Origin: Clostridiales bacterium
Lineage (GTDB): Bacteria > Bacillota > Clostridia > Christensenellales > Aristaeellaceae
NCBI GenBank assembly: GCA_015056015.1
Contig: SVHD01000014.1
Coordinates: 1-48,826, forward strand
Reading direction: 5' to 3'
Length of the DNA: 48,826 nt
Shown here: positions 16,698-25,124 of the stretch, piece by piece
Position numbering within the stretch: position 1 is the first letter of the stretch
Layout: each line of letters opens with the position of its first letter
Made by a program: the position numbers and the translations under genes
Notes under the pieces: model-generated
The model's database searches: none
Seen by the model: only the letters and a program-made list of their open reading frames with translations
Told to the model about the DNA's origin: nothing

Positions 16698-17879
16698 ATG
16701 ATTTACAGCCAGTTTCAGGATAAAAAGCTGCCCCTGCTGGGCTTTGGCACCATGCGCCTGCCCGTAAAGGATGGGGCCATTGATGAAAATCAGGTACGGG
16801 AAATGGTTCGCCTGTGCATGGAAAGCGGCGTCAATTATTTTGATACCGCCTGGCCCTATCACGATGGCCTTTCCGAAGTGGTGATCGGCAAAATCCTCAA
16901 GGAATATCCCCGCTCTTCCTATTATCTGGCCACCAAATACCCCGGCCATCAGGTAAGCAGCAGCTATGACCCCGCCGCCATCTTTGAAAAGCAGCTGGAA
17001 AAATGCGGCGTGGATTATTTTGATTTTTATCTTCTGCATAATGTGTATGAAAGCTCCCTGCCGGTGTATATGGATCCCAAGTGGGGCATCCTGGATTATT
17101 TTAAGGGACAAAAGCGCCTGGGCCGCATCAAGCATCTGGGCTTTTCCAGCCATGCCGGGGTGGATTGCCTGCGTTCCTTCCTGGATCAGGCCGGGGATGA
17201 TATGGAATTCTGCCAGATCCAGCTCAATTATCTGGATTGGACGCTGCAAAACGGCAAGGAAAAGGTGGATCTGCTCAATGAACGGAATATCCCCATCTGG
17301 GTGATGGAGCCCGTTCGGGGCGGGAAGCTCTGCGCCCTTTCGGAAGAAAATGAAAAAATGCTCCTTTCCCTGCGCCCGGATGAAAAGATCCCCGCCTGGG
17401 GCTTCCGTTTTCTGCAGGATAAGCCCGGGGTGACCATGATCCTTTCCGGCATGTCCAATCTTGCCCAGATGCAGGAAAATATCGCCACCTTCCAGGAAAG
17501 CAAGCCCCTTTCCGAAAAGGAAACCGCCGCCGTGCTTCAGATTGCCGAAGGCCTCAAGGACGCCATTCCCTGCACTTCCTGCCGCTATTGCACGCCCCAT
17601 TGCCCCATGGGCCTGGATATTCCCCGGATGATCGGCACCCTCAATGATCTGCGCTTTGCGCCGGTAACCAATTCCGCCATGTGGCTGGAATTTTCCGCCC
17701 CCGAAAAGCGGCCGGAGGCCTGCATCGGCTGCGGCGCCTGCGCGGCCATCTGCCCCCAGAAGATCGATATTCCCGCCGGAATGCAGGAATTGGCGAATCG
17801 GCTGGATGCGCTTCCCAAGTGGGCGGATATCTGCCGCGCCCGGGAGGAAGCGGCCCGAAAGCTGGCGCAGCAGGGCTGA
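16698..17879 (+). CDS. Aldo/keto reductase with C-terminal 2[4Fe-4S] domain
   Basis: A 393-residue cytoplasmic oxidoreductase. Residues 1-290 are an AKR barrel (GFGTMRLP start, FDTAWPYHDG with the catalytic Asp/Tyr, ATKYP lysine, LLHN histidine). The C-terminus carries two ferredoxin-like cysteine sets: CTSCRYCTPHCPMG and CIGCGACAAICPQ. This fusion is common in anaerobes, where electrons may pass between Fe-S clusters and the nicotinamide site. AAGGAG precedes the ATG. It sits between the flavin reductase and a MATE transporter in one operon. The physiological substrate is unknown. Confidence 0.9.
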   Translation: MIYSQFQDKKLPLLGFGTMRLPVKDGAIDENQVREMVRLCMESGVNYFDTAWPYHDGLSEVVIGKILKEYPRSSYYLATKYPGHQVSSSYDPAAIFEKQLEKCGVDYFDFYLLHNVYESSLPVYMDPKWGILDYFKGQKRLGRIKHLGFSSHAGVDCLRSFLDQAGDDMEFCQIQLNYLDWTLQNGKEKVDLLNERNIPIWVMEPVRGGKLCALSEENEKMLLSLRPDEKIPAWGFRFLQDKPGVTMILSGMSNLAQMQENIATFQESKPLSEKETAAVLQIAEGLKDAIPCTSCRYCTPHCPMGLDIPRMIGTLNDLRFAPVTNSAMWLEFSAPEKRPEACIGCGACAAICPQKIDIPAGMQELANRLDALPKWADICRAREEAARKLAQQG

Positions 17880-17924
17880 TTTTCCCTTTTCTCCGGTTCA
17901 AAACAAAAGAAAGCGGTATGGCAT

Positions 17925-19349
17925 ATGGCGAAAAAAAAGCTGGATCTGACCAATGAAAATCAATCCACAGTCAAGGTCATTCTCTATCTTGCCTGGCCCC
18001 TGTTTCTGGAGCAGGTTTTATCCACCCTTGTCAGCTTTGCGGATACGGCCATGGTGGGCACCCTGGGGGCGGCGGCCACAGCCTCGGTTTCCATCTGCAA
18101 TTCCTTTGTTTTTTTGATCAACGGGGTGGTTCTGGCCCTGGGCGTAGGCCTGACGGCCTATGTGGCCCGCAGCGTGGGCGCCAGGGATTATGAGGCCGCC
18201 AAGGCCTATATCCGCCATGCCCTTTTGCTGCTGATGATGCTGGGCATTCCCATCGCGCTTTTGCCCGTGATTCTGCATAAGCAAATTCCCGTCTGGATGG
18301 GCGCCAGCGAGGATTTCCTGGCCCTTTCCCAGAAATATCTGCTGATCACCTCTTCCTTCCGCATTTTCACCATGGCCATGATGGTGCTGGGCTCGGTATT
18401 CCGCGGCAGAGGCGATACCAAAACCCCGCTGCGGGTGAATATCGTGGTGAATATTCTGAATATTGCGGGCAATTATCTTTTGATTCATCAGCCCCACACC
18501 ATTCATATCCGCCTTGCCTTCCTGAATATTGACTGGGCCATTCCCATGTTCGGCGCAGGGCTGGGGGTAAACGGCGCCGCCCTTTCCACCGGCATTTCCT
18601 GGCTCATTGGCGGCATGACCCTGGCCATCCTGCTCTTTGTGAAAAAGGATCCCACAAAAATTTCCCTCAGGGATTCCTTTAAGCCCGATCCGGCCCTGAT
18701 CAAGCGGGTGGTGAATCTTTCCGTGCCTGCCATGCTGGAGCGCTTCTGCATGTCCGCTTCCGGTATCGTGGTCACCAAATCCATCGCCACCCTGGGCACC
18801 ACCGCCGTGGCGGCCCATGCGGTCTATTCCACGGCGGAATCCCTGTCCTTCATGCCGGGCTTCGCCTTCGCCACCGCCGCCACCACCCTGGTGGGCCAAT
18901 CCCTGGGCGCGAAAAAGCCCGATCTGGCCAAGCGCTATACCTGGCATACGGTGTATATCGGCATTGGCATTATGACATTGGCAGGCTTTGCGCTCTATAC
19001 CCTGGCCAATCCGCTGGTGAAAATTATCAACAGCGATCCTGCCGTGGTGCAGCTGGCGGAAGAATGCCTGCGCATCGTGGCCTTCATTCAGCCCATCATG
19101 ATCCCGGGCTGGATTTTCGCCGGTTCCCTCCGGGGCGCAGGCGATACCCGCTGGCCCTTCTATATCACCGCGACCAGCAATTGGCTCATCCGGGCCCTGG
19201 GCTCCATGCTCTGCATCCGCGTATTCCATATGGGCCTGCCCCAGGCCGTTACCTGCATGTGCGCTGAGCAGGGGCTCCGCGCCGTTATGATGTATCTGCG
19301 CTTCCGCACCGGCAAATGGAAAACCGCGCTGGAGAAGAAGAAGGGGTAA
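17925..19349 (+). CDS. MATE family efflux transporter
   Basis: A 474-residue membrane protein with about 12 predicted transmembrane segments in two MatE repeats. The first repeat has PLFLEQVLSTLVSFADTAMVG and the second has PAMLERFCMSASGIVVTKSI, the conserved helix starts of the family. It exports cationic compounds or drugs in exchange for Na+ or H+. It is the last gene of the flavin reductase operon (45-nt gap, weak ribosome site) and is followed 14 nt later by NPE2. The substrate is not inferable. Confidence 0.92.
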   Translation: MAKKKLDLTNENQSTVKVILYLAWPLFLEQVLSTLVSFADTAMVGTLGAAATASVSICNSFVFLINGVVLALGVGLTAYVARSVGARDYEAAKAYIRHALLLLMMLGIPIALLPVILHKQIPVWMGASEDFLALSQKYLLITSSFRIFTMAMMVLGSVFRGRGDTKTPLRVNIVVNILNIAGNYLLIHQPHTIHIRLAFLNIDWAIPMFGAGLGVNGAALSTGISWLIGGMTLAILLFVKKDPTKISLRDSFKPDPALIKRVVNLSVPAMLERFCMSASGIVVTKSIATLGTTAVAAHAVYSTAESLSFMPGFAFATAATTLVGQSLGAKKPDLAKRYTWHTVYIGIGIMTLAGFALYTLANPLVKIINSDPAVVQLAEECLRIVAFIQPIMIPGWIFAGSLRGAGDTRWPFYITATSNWLIRALGSMLCIRVFHMGLPQAVTCMCAEQGLRAVMMYLRFRTGKWKTALEKKKG

Positions 19350-19362
19350 GGACGGGGGGAAT

Positions 19363-19894
19363 TGCGGGAGGGCCTTTCTTTTAAAAAAGAAAAGCCCTCC
19401 CGCACCCACCCAAAGAAAACTGGCTCTGGATGGAAGGAAACAATCTCCTATCATCCTGCGTGCCAGTGAAGCGATAATAATAATATAGTAAAGTAAAAGC
19501 AGGGAACGTCATCTGTTCCCTGCTTTTCATTTGCCCCACTGGCATTCAAGCTGATAGAGCAGCGATCCGCTATATCCAGAGCGGCTTTCTTGGAGGGGTA
19601 CGGGGAGGGGTTCTCAGGAGCAAACCCGGACGGCTAAAGCCAATCATGCAGATGCAGAGAGCATGCGCAAGCGCAGCGAAGGGCATGCGATCAGGAGCAA
19701 ACCCGGAGGGTTTGCGACGCGGCTAAAGTCAATACTGCCAATGCAGAGAGCATGCGCAAGCGCAGCGAAGGGCATGCGATCAGGAGCAAACCCGGAGGGT
19801 TTGTGACGCGGCTAAAGCCAATCATGCAGATGCAGTGAGCATGCGCAAGCGCAGCGAAGGGCATGCGATGCTTTTACAAAGAACCTCTCCCCGC
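19363..19894. repeat. NPE2: full nested-palindrome element carrying three M89 modules
   Basis: The left terminal hairpin is beta type (19363-19404, arms TGCGGGAGGGC... with a TTCTTTTAAAAAAGAA loop region). CACTGGC arms (near 19462 and 19537) flank a central 13-bp terminator hairpin (19495-19507 and 19515-19527, AAAAGCAGGGAAC). The right terminal hairpin is alpha type (19601-19614 with 19880-19893), split by three M89 copies. It fills the gap between the convergent MATE and miaA genes; its ends lie 14 and 20 nt from the two stop codons. Confidence 0.85.
19615..19869 (+). repeat. Three tandem M89 modules
   Basis: The copies are 19615-19691 (77 nt, lacking an internal stretch), 19692-19780 and 19781-19869 (89 nt each). 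Each begins CAGGAGCAAACCCGGA and ends GGGCATGCGAT. Internal palindromes include AAACCCGGAGGGTTT and paired GCATGC motifs. They occupy the loop of the NPE2 right hairpin. Confidence 0.9.
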
Positions 19895-19913
19895 CATTAT
19901 CCCCCATAAATCC

Positions 19914-20801
19914 TCACTTTTCCAAAAACGCATCGATCAGAGCGGTTGCCTGGGCGATGGGATCCTGGGTCATATCCAGCCAATGCAGATCCTTGGTTCT
20001 GCGGAACCAGGTCATCTGCCGCTTGGCAAATTTCTTGATGGCGTTGCCCAGTTCCTCCACCATCTGCTCATAGCAGATTTCATCCTGCAGATAGCGGGTA
20101 AGATAACGGTATTCCAGGCCCAGCTTCATCATAAATTCGCTGCTGACGCCTTCATCCAGCAGATCCTTCACTTCCTGCACCATGCCCTGCTGCAGCCGGC
20201 GTTCCAGGCGCTCATCAATGCGCTGCTTAAGGATTTCCCTTTCCCAGGTAACGCCAAGGCGCAGCACCTGATACCGGGGGGTATGCCTGCCGGGGTGATA
20301 ATCATCCGCCGCCAGCCGCTCCAGCGCCCGCATCACCCGATTCCGATTCTTGGGCTCAATATCCGTATCGGGCAATTTTTCTTTCAGCATTTCATAAAGC
20401 GCGGGGGTTTCAAAGGTTTCCAGATGGGCCCTGAGTTCCAGATCCGGCGGGCAATCGGAAAGCTCGTATCCATCGGCCACCGCATCCACATACAGCCCGG
20501 TGCCCCCCACCAGGAAGGGAATCTTCCCCCGGGCGATGATATCATCAATGGCGGCATAGGCCAGGCGCTGAAAATCCGCCATGGAGAAAAAATCCCCGGG
20601 CTTGCAGACATCCAGCAGATGATGGGGCACGCCCTTCATTTCTTCCTTGGTAATTTTTCCGCTGCCCAGATCCAGCCGGGAAAAAACCTGCCGGGAATCG
20701 GCGGAGATGATTTCGCCCCCGTACCGGGCCGCCAATTCCACCCCCAGCCCGCTTTTGCCCGAGGCATTGGTGCCCTCAATGACGATCAATTTTCCCTGCA
20801 T
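19914..20801 (-). CDS. miaA: tRNA dimethylallyltransferase MiaA
   Basis: This 295-residue enzyme transfers a dimethylallyl group from DMAPP to the N6 of A37 in tRNAs that read UNN codons. The P-loop near the N-terminus is G-T-N-A-S-G-K-S, where most MiaA have G-P-T-A-S-G-K-S. ISADSRQVF, DVCKPGDFF and LVGGTGLYVDA are further family blocks, and KNRNRVMRALE and KKFAKRQMTWFRR are the tRNA-contacting regions. The length is normal. It has its own promoter. The Pro-Thr to Thr-Asn change in the P-loop is mild. Confidence 0.95.
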   Translation of the reverse strand: MQGKLIVIEGTNASGKSGLGVELAARYGGEIISADSRQVFSRLDLGSGKITKEEMKGVPHHLLDVCKPGDFFSMADFQRLAYAAIDDIIARGKIPFLVGGTGLYVDAVADGYELSDCPPDLELRAHLETFETPALYEMLKEKLPDTDIEPKNRNRVMRALERLAADDYHPGRHTPRYQVLRLGVTWEREILKQRIDERLERRLQQGMVQEVKDLLDEGVSSEFMMKLGLEYRYLTRYLQDEICYEQMVEELGNAIKKFAKRQMTWFRRTKDLHWLDMTQDPIAQATALIDAFLEK

Positions 20802-20837
20802 GCCTTTTCCTTCCGCCTTCCTTCCGATAATACATCT

Positions 20838-20866
20838 ATTTTACCATATCCGAAAAAAAGTGTAAA
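20838..20866 (-). promoter_or_regulatory. Promoter of miaA
   Basis: Minus-strand TTTACA (20861-20866) and TAAAAT (20838-20843) are spaced by 17 nt. Confidence 0.75.
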
Positions 20867-20974
20867 GCAATGGCACAATTCCCCGCTTTCTTTCCCGAAT
20901 TTTAAATTTATGCATATTTAACCCGGTTATACTGAATAATATCCACCCATTATGCGAAGTTTCGGGAAATTTTA

Positions 20975-20988
20975 TGAATAAAAATTCA
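20975..20988. promoter_or_regulatory. ARG box (ArgR/AhrC operator candidate)
   Basis: TGAATAAAAATTCA matches the ARG-box core (TGAAT, four A/T, ATTCA) without a mismatch. It lies 9 nt upstream of the -35 of the amino-acid ABC operon. This points to ArgR-type control and hence to arginine or a related basic amino acid as substrate. No argR gene is in the window. Confidence 0.7.
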
Positions 20989-20997
20989 AAAAAGGTA

Positions 20998-21026
20998 TTG
21001 ACAGGGGAGTTTTCCCGTGGTATACT
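20998..21026 (+). promoter_or_regulatory. Promoter of the amino-acid ABC importer
   Basis: TTGACA (20998-21003) and TATACT (21021-21026) have a 17-nt spacer. Confidence 0.88.
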
Positions 21027-21070
21027 GACCCCGTTCTCAAAAAAATGAAGTATTTCAGGAGGAAACCACA

Positions 21071-21817
21071 ATGAAGAAATTGATCGCTCTTTTCGCCGCT
21101 CTGATGATGATCTGCTGCTGCGCTATGGCCAGCGCCGAAACCATCGTTGTTGCCACCAACCCCGAATATCCCCCCTTCGAATATGTGGAAGGCGATGAAA
21201 TCGTTGGTTACGATATCGATATGATCGAAGCCATCGCTGCCAAGGCCGGTTTCGAAATCGAATATTCTCCCATGGATTTTGACGCCGTTATCGCCGCCGT
21301 TGCCACCGATTTCGACACCATCGGCGTTTCCGGCATTTCCATCACCGATGAACGCAAGCTGAGCGTTCTGTTCTCCGACGGCTACATCAATGCCGGTCTG
21401 GTTGTGATCGTGAAGGCCGACAGCGGCTACGAAACCACCGAACAGCTCAAGGGCAAGCTCATCGGCGTGCAGCTGGGCACCACCTCTGACTTCGCTGCCG
21501 AAGAAATCACCGGCCCCGAAAACGTACAGCAGTACAAGACCTTCCTCAACGCTATCATGGATCTGCAGGGCAACAAGATTGACGCCGTCATCATCGACAA
21601 GCCCGTTGGCCAGGCCATCATGGCTTCCCTGAATGACCCCAACCTGGTGATGGTTGATATGGGCCTCCAGGCTGACTGGTACGGCATCGAAATCAACATG
21701 GGCAATGTGGACCTGCAGGCCAAGATCAACAAGGCCCTGGCCGAACTGCAGGCCGAAGGTTTCTTCGATCAGCTGGCCGTGAAGTATTTCTCCGCCGCGG
21801 AAGAAGCTGCCGAATAA
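21071..21817 (+). CDS. Amino-acid ABC transporter substrate-binding protein
   Basis: A 248-residue secreted binding protein of the SBP_bac_3 family. Residues 1-22 form a signal peptide ending A-S-A before ETIVVAT; no clear lipobox is seen, which is unusual for a Gram-positive binding protein, although three cysteines lie in the hydrophobic core. NPEYPPFEY and the GYDIDMIEAIAAKAGF segment are typical of polar amino-acid binders. AGGAGG precedes the ATG. It heads an operon with permease and ATPase, and the ARG box upstream suggests basic amino acids. Confidence 0.92.
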   Translation: MKKLIALFAALMMICCCAMASAETIVVATNPEYPPFEYVEGDEIVGYDIDMIEAIAAKAGFEIEYSPMDFDAVIAAVATDFDTIGVSGISITDERKLSVLFSDGYINAGLVVIVKADSGYETTEQLKGKLIGVQLGTTSDFAAEEITGPENVQQYKTFLNAIMDLQGNKIDAVIIDKPVGQAIMASLNDPNLVMVDMGLQADWYGIEINMGNVDLQAKINKALAELQAEGFFDQLAVKYFSAAEEAAE

Positions 21818-21842
21818 TCCCTGATTTCCCAGCCTTTAATTC

Positions 21843-21870
21843 GCCGTAGAGAGCGGATGCTCTCTACGGC
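21843..21870 (+). terminator. Hairpin between binding-protein and permease genes
   Basis: A perfect 12-bp stem (21843-21854, 21859-21870, GCCGTAGAGAGC) with loop GGAT and a distant short T-run follows the binding-protein stop. Such hairpins commonly act as partial terminators or 3' stabilisers that leave more binding-protein mRNA than permease mRNA. Confidence 0.75.
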
Positions 21871-21918
21871 ATTATCTCGTTTTTCGACCCAAGAAAATGA
21901 ACCGGAGGGAAAACGCAA

Positions 21919-22725
21919 GTGGAATCCATATCCATTTTTGAGCAGTGGTGGCTGGCAATTGAGCCGCTGGTGAAAACCAATTCGCTCAATTTCTGGCAGA
22001 ATATCTATAAAGAAATATACATGAACGTGATCAAGGATGATCGCTGGTTCAGCTATCTGAAGGGCCTGGGTGTCACGCTGGAGGTATCCTTCTATTCCAT
22101 CCTGGTCGGCATCGTCCTGGGCACACTGCTGGCCATTCTGCGTCTTCCCCAGGTGCAGAATATTTCCGGCAAGGGCCGCGGCTTCTGGGCCCAGCTGGGC
22201 GCAGGCATTGTGCATGTGCTTTCCAAACTGGCGGCGGGCTATATCAATCTCTTCCGCGGCACGCCCCTTGTTTTGCAGGTATTGATCATCAACTTCGGTA
22301 TTTTCGGTTCCATCCGGATTGATAAAGTCATTATCGGCGTCATCGCCTGCGGCCTCAACAGCGCGGCCTATGTGGCGGAAATCGTCCGCGGCGGCATCAT
22401 GAGCGTGGAAAAGGGGCAAACCGAGGCGGGCCGTTCCCTGGGCCTTTCCGGCGTCCGTACCATGCTGTATATCGTGCTGCCCCAGGCGGCCAAATCCGCA
22501 TTGCCGGCCATGTGCAACGAATTTATTTCGCTGATCAAGGAAACCTCTATCCTTTCCTATATCGCCTTGACCGAATTGACCAAGGCCAGCGACTATATCC
22601 GTTCCCGCACTTATTCCGGTTTCACCCCCTATATCGTATCCGGTCTGCTGTATCTGATCGTTGTGTTGACGCTCACCTGGCTCATCGGCAAGCTGGAAAG
22701 GAGGCTGCGCAACAGTGACCACTGA
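21919..22725 (+). CDS. Amino-acid ABC transporter permease
   Basis: A 268-residue inner-membrane subunit of the HisMQ/GlnP type. After a polar N-terminal 45 residues it has about five transmembrane helices. The cytoplasmic EAA loop is [21 protein letters not shown], the ATPase contact. [17 protein letters not shown] is a further family mark. The start is a GTG at 21919 preceded by GGAGGG. The 3' end overlaps the ATPase gene by 11 nt, so the two are translationally coupled. Confidence 0.93.
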   Translation: MESISIFEQWWLAIEPLVKTNSLNFWQNIYKEIYMNVIKDDRWFSYLKGLGVTLEVSFYSILVGIVLGTLLAILRLPQVQNISGKGRGFWAQLGAGIVHVLSKLAAGYINLFRGTPLVLQVLIINFGIFGSIRIDKVIIGVIACGLNSAAYVAEIVRGGIMSVEKGQTEAGRSLGLSGVRTMLYIVLPQAAKSALPAMCNEFISLIKETSILSYIALTELTKASDYIRSRTYSGFTPYIVSGLLYLIVVLTLTWLIGKLERRLRNSDH

Positions 22726-23458
22726 GACCATTATTTCCGTAAGAGGCCTGGAAAAGCATTTTAATGAAGGAAAACTCAAGGCCCTGCGCGGCGTGGACGC
22801 CGATATTCACAAGGGCGAAGTGGTGGTTGTCATCGGGCCCTCCGGCTCCGGCAAATCCACCTTCCTGCGCTGCCTGAATCTGCTGGAAGAGCCCACCAAG
22901 GGCAAAATCACCTTTGAAAATGTGGATATTACCGATCCCAAGGTGAATATCAATATTCACCGGCAGAAGATGGGCATGGTATTCCAGCATTTCAATCTCT
23001 TCCCCCATATGACGGTGCTGAAAAATATGACCCTGGCGCCCATGAAGCTGCTGAAAAAGAGCAAGAAGGAAGCCGAAGAAAAGGCCATGGCCCTGCTCAA
23101 GCGGGTGAATCTGGCCGATCGCGCCAACGCCTATCCCAGCCAGCTTTCCGGCGGCCAGAAGCAGCGCATCGCCATCGTGCGCGCCCTGTGCATGGAACCC
23201 CAGGTGATGCTCTTTGACGAGCCCACCTCCGCCCTGGATCCTGAAATGGTAGGCGAAGTGCTGGATGTTATGAAGCATCTGGCGGAAGAGGGCATGACCA
23301 TGGTGGTGGTCACCCATGAAATGGGCTTTGCCCGGGAAGTGGCCGATCGGGTCATTTTCATGGATGAAGGCCAGATCGTGGAAGAGGGCACCCCGGATCA
23401 GATTTTCTCCGCCCCCACCCAGCAGCGTACCAAAGATTTCCTCAATAAGGTCTTATAA
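22715..23458 (+). CDS. Amino-acid ABC transporter ATP-binding protein
   Basis: A 247-residue ATPase of the GlnQ/HisP group that powers the upstream permease. Walker A is GPSGSGKST, the signature is LSGGQKQR, Walker B is [11 protein letters not shown] and the switch His is in VVTHEM. It starts with GTG at 22715 inside the permease 3' end, with GGAGG upstream. A terminator follows. Confidence 0.95.
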   Translation: MTTETIISVRGLEKHFNEGKLKALRGVDADIHKGEVVVVIGPSGSGKSTFLRCLNLLEEPTKGKITFENVDITDPKVNINIHRQKMGMVFQHFNLFPHMTVLKNMTLAPMKLLKKSKKEAEEKAMALLKRVNLADRANAYPSQLSGGQKQRIAIVRALCMEPQVMLFDEPTSALDPEMVGEVLDVMKHLAEEGMTMVVVTHEMGFAREVADRVIFMDEGQIVEEGTPDQIFSAPTQQRTKDFLNKVL

Positions 23459-23465
23459 AAACATG

Positions 23466-23488
23466 GCGGGCGATTACGCCCGCTTTTT
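23466..23488 (+). terminator. Intrinsic terminator of the ABC importer operon
   Basis: Stem GCGGGCG/CGCCCGC (23466-23472, 23477-23483), loop ATTA, then five T. It lies 8 nt past the ATPase stop. Confidence 0.92.
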
Positions 23489-23507
23489 CTATTAAGGAGG
23501 GTATACG

Positions 23508-24524
23508 ATGAATTATCCCCAGGAAATTTTCTCTGGCCTCTGGCCCTATGGCCATTGCCAAGGCATCGCCGTGGATACCAAGCGGCAATTCATTTATTAT
23601 TCCTTTACCACCGCCCTGGTGAAAACCGATCTTGCGGGCAATCTCATCGGCACGGTGACGGGCCTGCTGGGCCATCTGGGCTGCATTGATTTCTGCGATC
23701 AGGATGGGCGGCTCTACGGTTCCCTGGAATATAAAAATGACGCCATCGGCCGGGGCATCCTGCAGCGGGCAGGGCATGCGGGCGATATTCAGAATGCCTT
23801 CTATATCGCCATTTTCGATGTGGATAAGATCAACCGGAAAGATATGGACGCCTGCACCGACGGCGTGATGACCACAGTCTATCTGAAAGAGGTCTTTGAT
23901 GATTTTTCCGCCCCCGGCCATCGCCATGGCTGCAGCGGCATTGACGGCATGACCTTTGGCAAAATGCCCGGCGAAAAAAATGCGCCCTATCAGCTTTTCG
24001 TGGCCTACGGCGTATACGGGGATATTGAGCGCCAGGATAACGATTATCAGGTGATCCTGCGCTACGATACCCGGGATTGGAAGCAATATGAAAAGCCCCT
24101 GCTGCAGGAAAATATGCATGCTTGCGGCCCGGAAAAGCCCGATCAGAAGCTTTTCGTCTATACCGGCAATACCACCTACGGCGTGCAGAACCTGGAATAT
24201 GATGAGGCCACCGGCCATTTTCTCATGGCGGTTTATAAGGGCAAAAAGCCCCAGTTCCCCAATCATTCCCTCTATATCATCGATGGGAATCAGCCCGCCG
24301 TGCATCAGCCCCTGAAGGGCTTTGATCCGCCCATGACCGGGGATTGCCTTTCCCTCCTGGCTGACGGCAGCGAAAGCGAAACCCCGGGCTTTGATTTCCC
24401 CCACGGCAGCACCGGCATCTGCGCCCTGGGCGACGGAAAATTCTACGTCTCCGAACACGGCAAGGAAAACGATCTCTTCCTCTCCCGCGTCCGGCTCTAT
24501 GACTGGGAAACGATGACGAAGTGA
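23508..24524 (+). CDS. Uncharacterised protein, beta-propeller-like
   Basis: A 338-residue soluble protein with no signal peptide or membrane segment. The ATG at 23508 has AAGGAGG upstream. I do not recognise a family with certainty. The sequence is rich in short strand-turn-strand units such as CQGIAVDTKRQFIYYSF, LFVAYGVYGDI, YGVQNLEYDEATGHFLMAVY and STGICALGDGKFYVSEH, which look like the blades of a beta-propeller. It begins only 20 nt after the terminator of the ABC operon and may receive read-through. Two stretches carry His/Cys clusters (GHRHGCSGIDG, MHACGPEKP). Function is unknown. Confidence 0.6.
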   Translation: MNYPQEIFSGLWPYGHCQGIAVDTKRQFIYYSFTTALVKTDLAGNLIGTVTGLLGHLGCIDFCDQDGRLYGSLEYKNDAIGRGILQRAGHAGDIQNAFYIAIFDVDKINRKDMDACTDGVMTTVYLKEVFDDFSAPGHRHGCSGIDGMTFGKMPGEKNAPYQLFVAYGVYGDIERQDNDYQVILRYDTRDWKQYEKPLLQENMHACGPEKPDQKLFVYTGNTTYGVQNLEYDEATGHFLMAVYKGKKPQFPNHSLYIIDGNQPAVHQPLKGFDPPMTGDCLSLLADGSESETPGFDFPHGSTGICALGDGKFYVSEHGKENDLFLSRVRLYDWETMTK

Positions 24525-24532
24525 TGGGTTTT

Positions 24533-24774
24533 GCGGGGGAACCGTTCTTTGAGGCCAAAGAACGGTTCCCCCGCACCCCCTCCAAGAAAGCCGTTCTGGA
24601 AATAGCAGGACGGCTTTTTATCATCTTGTGCGCCAGTGAAGCAAAAGTGACGGCAATAAAAAATCACCCAACAAGCAGGGACACATTGCCAAGGCGGAGA
24701 AACCGATATATTTTCCCAGCCGGTTTTCGGGTGGGAGCGGGAGGGTGCTTTTGACTCAAAAGCATCCTCCCGCA
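24533..24774. repeat. NPE3: full nested-palindrome element
   Basis: The left alpha hairpin has perfect 20-nt arms (24533-24552, 24557-24576; core GGAACCGTTCTTTG). Next come the boundary CCCCCTCCAAGAAAGC and a small terminator-like stem around 24589-24620 (AAGCCGT.CTG/CAG.ACGGCTT plus T-run). After a variant centre with only one clear GCCAGTG arm comes the right gamma hairpin (24738-24774). The left end is 9 nt past the stop codon at 24524. Confidence 0.85.
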
Positions 24775-24783
24775 ATAACTTTT

Positions 24784-25030
24784 TTCGCCCTTCGCTATGC
24801 TTGCGCATGCTCTCTGCATCTGCATGATTGGCTTTAGCCGCGTCACAAACCCTCCGGGTTTGCTCCTGAGGATCCCTCCCCGCACCCCCTCCAAGAAAGC
24901 CACTCTGGATATTTCAGAGCGGCTTTTTATTATCTTGTACGCCAGTGATGCAATAATAAAATCCCCAACAAGCGAGGAAAGGCTGCCGATGCGAAGAAAC
25001 CGATACACTTTCCCACTCCCGTAATCCCCC
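24784..25030. repeat. NPE4: truncated second element carrying one reversed M89
   Basis: It follows NPE3 directly. An M89 copy in reverse orientation (about 24784-24869) is followed by the closing arm GATCCCTCCCCGCA and the alpha boundary. A terminator-like stem with T-run (24897-24929) comes next, then a centre similar to that of NPE3 (ending GAAACCGATACACTTTCCCA). The right hairpin is missing. NPE3 and NPE4 look like a tandem duplication. Confidence 0.75.
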
Positions 25031-25060
25031 TCGATATGTATGCAATTTTTTCTCTTTCCG

Positions 25061-25087
25061 CTAACTTTTTATCTGATAATTCCGTTA
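25061..25087 (+). promoter_or_regulatory. Possible ECF-type promoter of the sigma factor gene
   Basis: CTAAC (25061-25065) and CGTTA (25083-25087) are 17 nt apart, resembling AAC / CGT elements of ECF promoters and suggesting autoregulation. No good vegetative promoter is seen here. Confidence 0.3.
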
Positions 25088-25124
25088 TATAAGTGTGATC
25101 ACAAAAAATGCGGAGGATATGCCC

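Noticed and set aside
19615-19869. CRISPR-like array of regular repeats
   Set aside because: The 77-89-nt units are head-to-tail without unique spacers, contain multiple palindromes and have no cas genes nearby; they are tandem modules in a hairpin loop.
20880-20940. Second ARG box upstream of the amino-acid importer
   Set aside because: The TTTATGCATATTTAACCC stretch keeps only part of one half-site; too degenerate to call.
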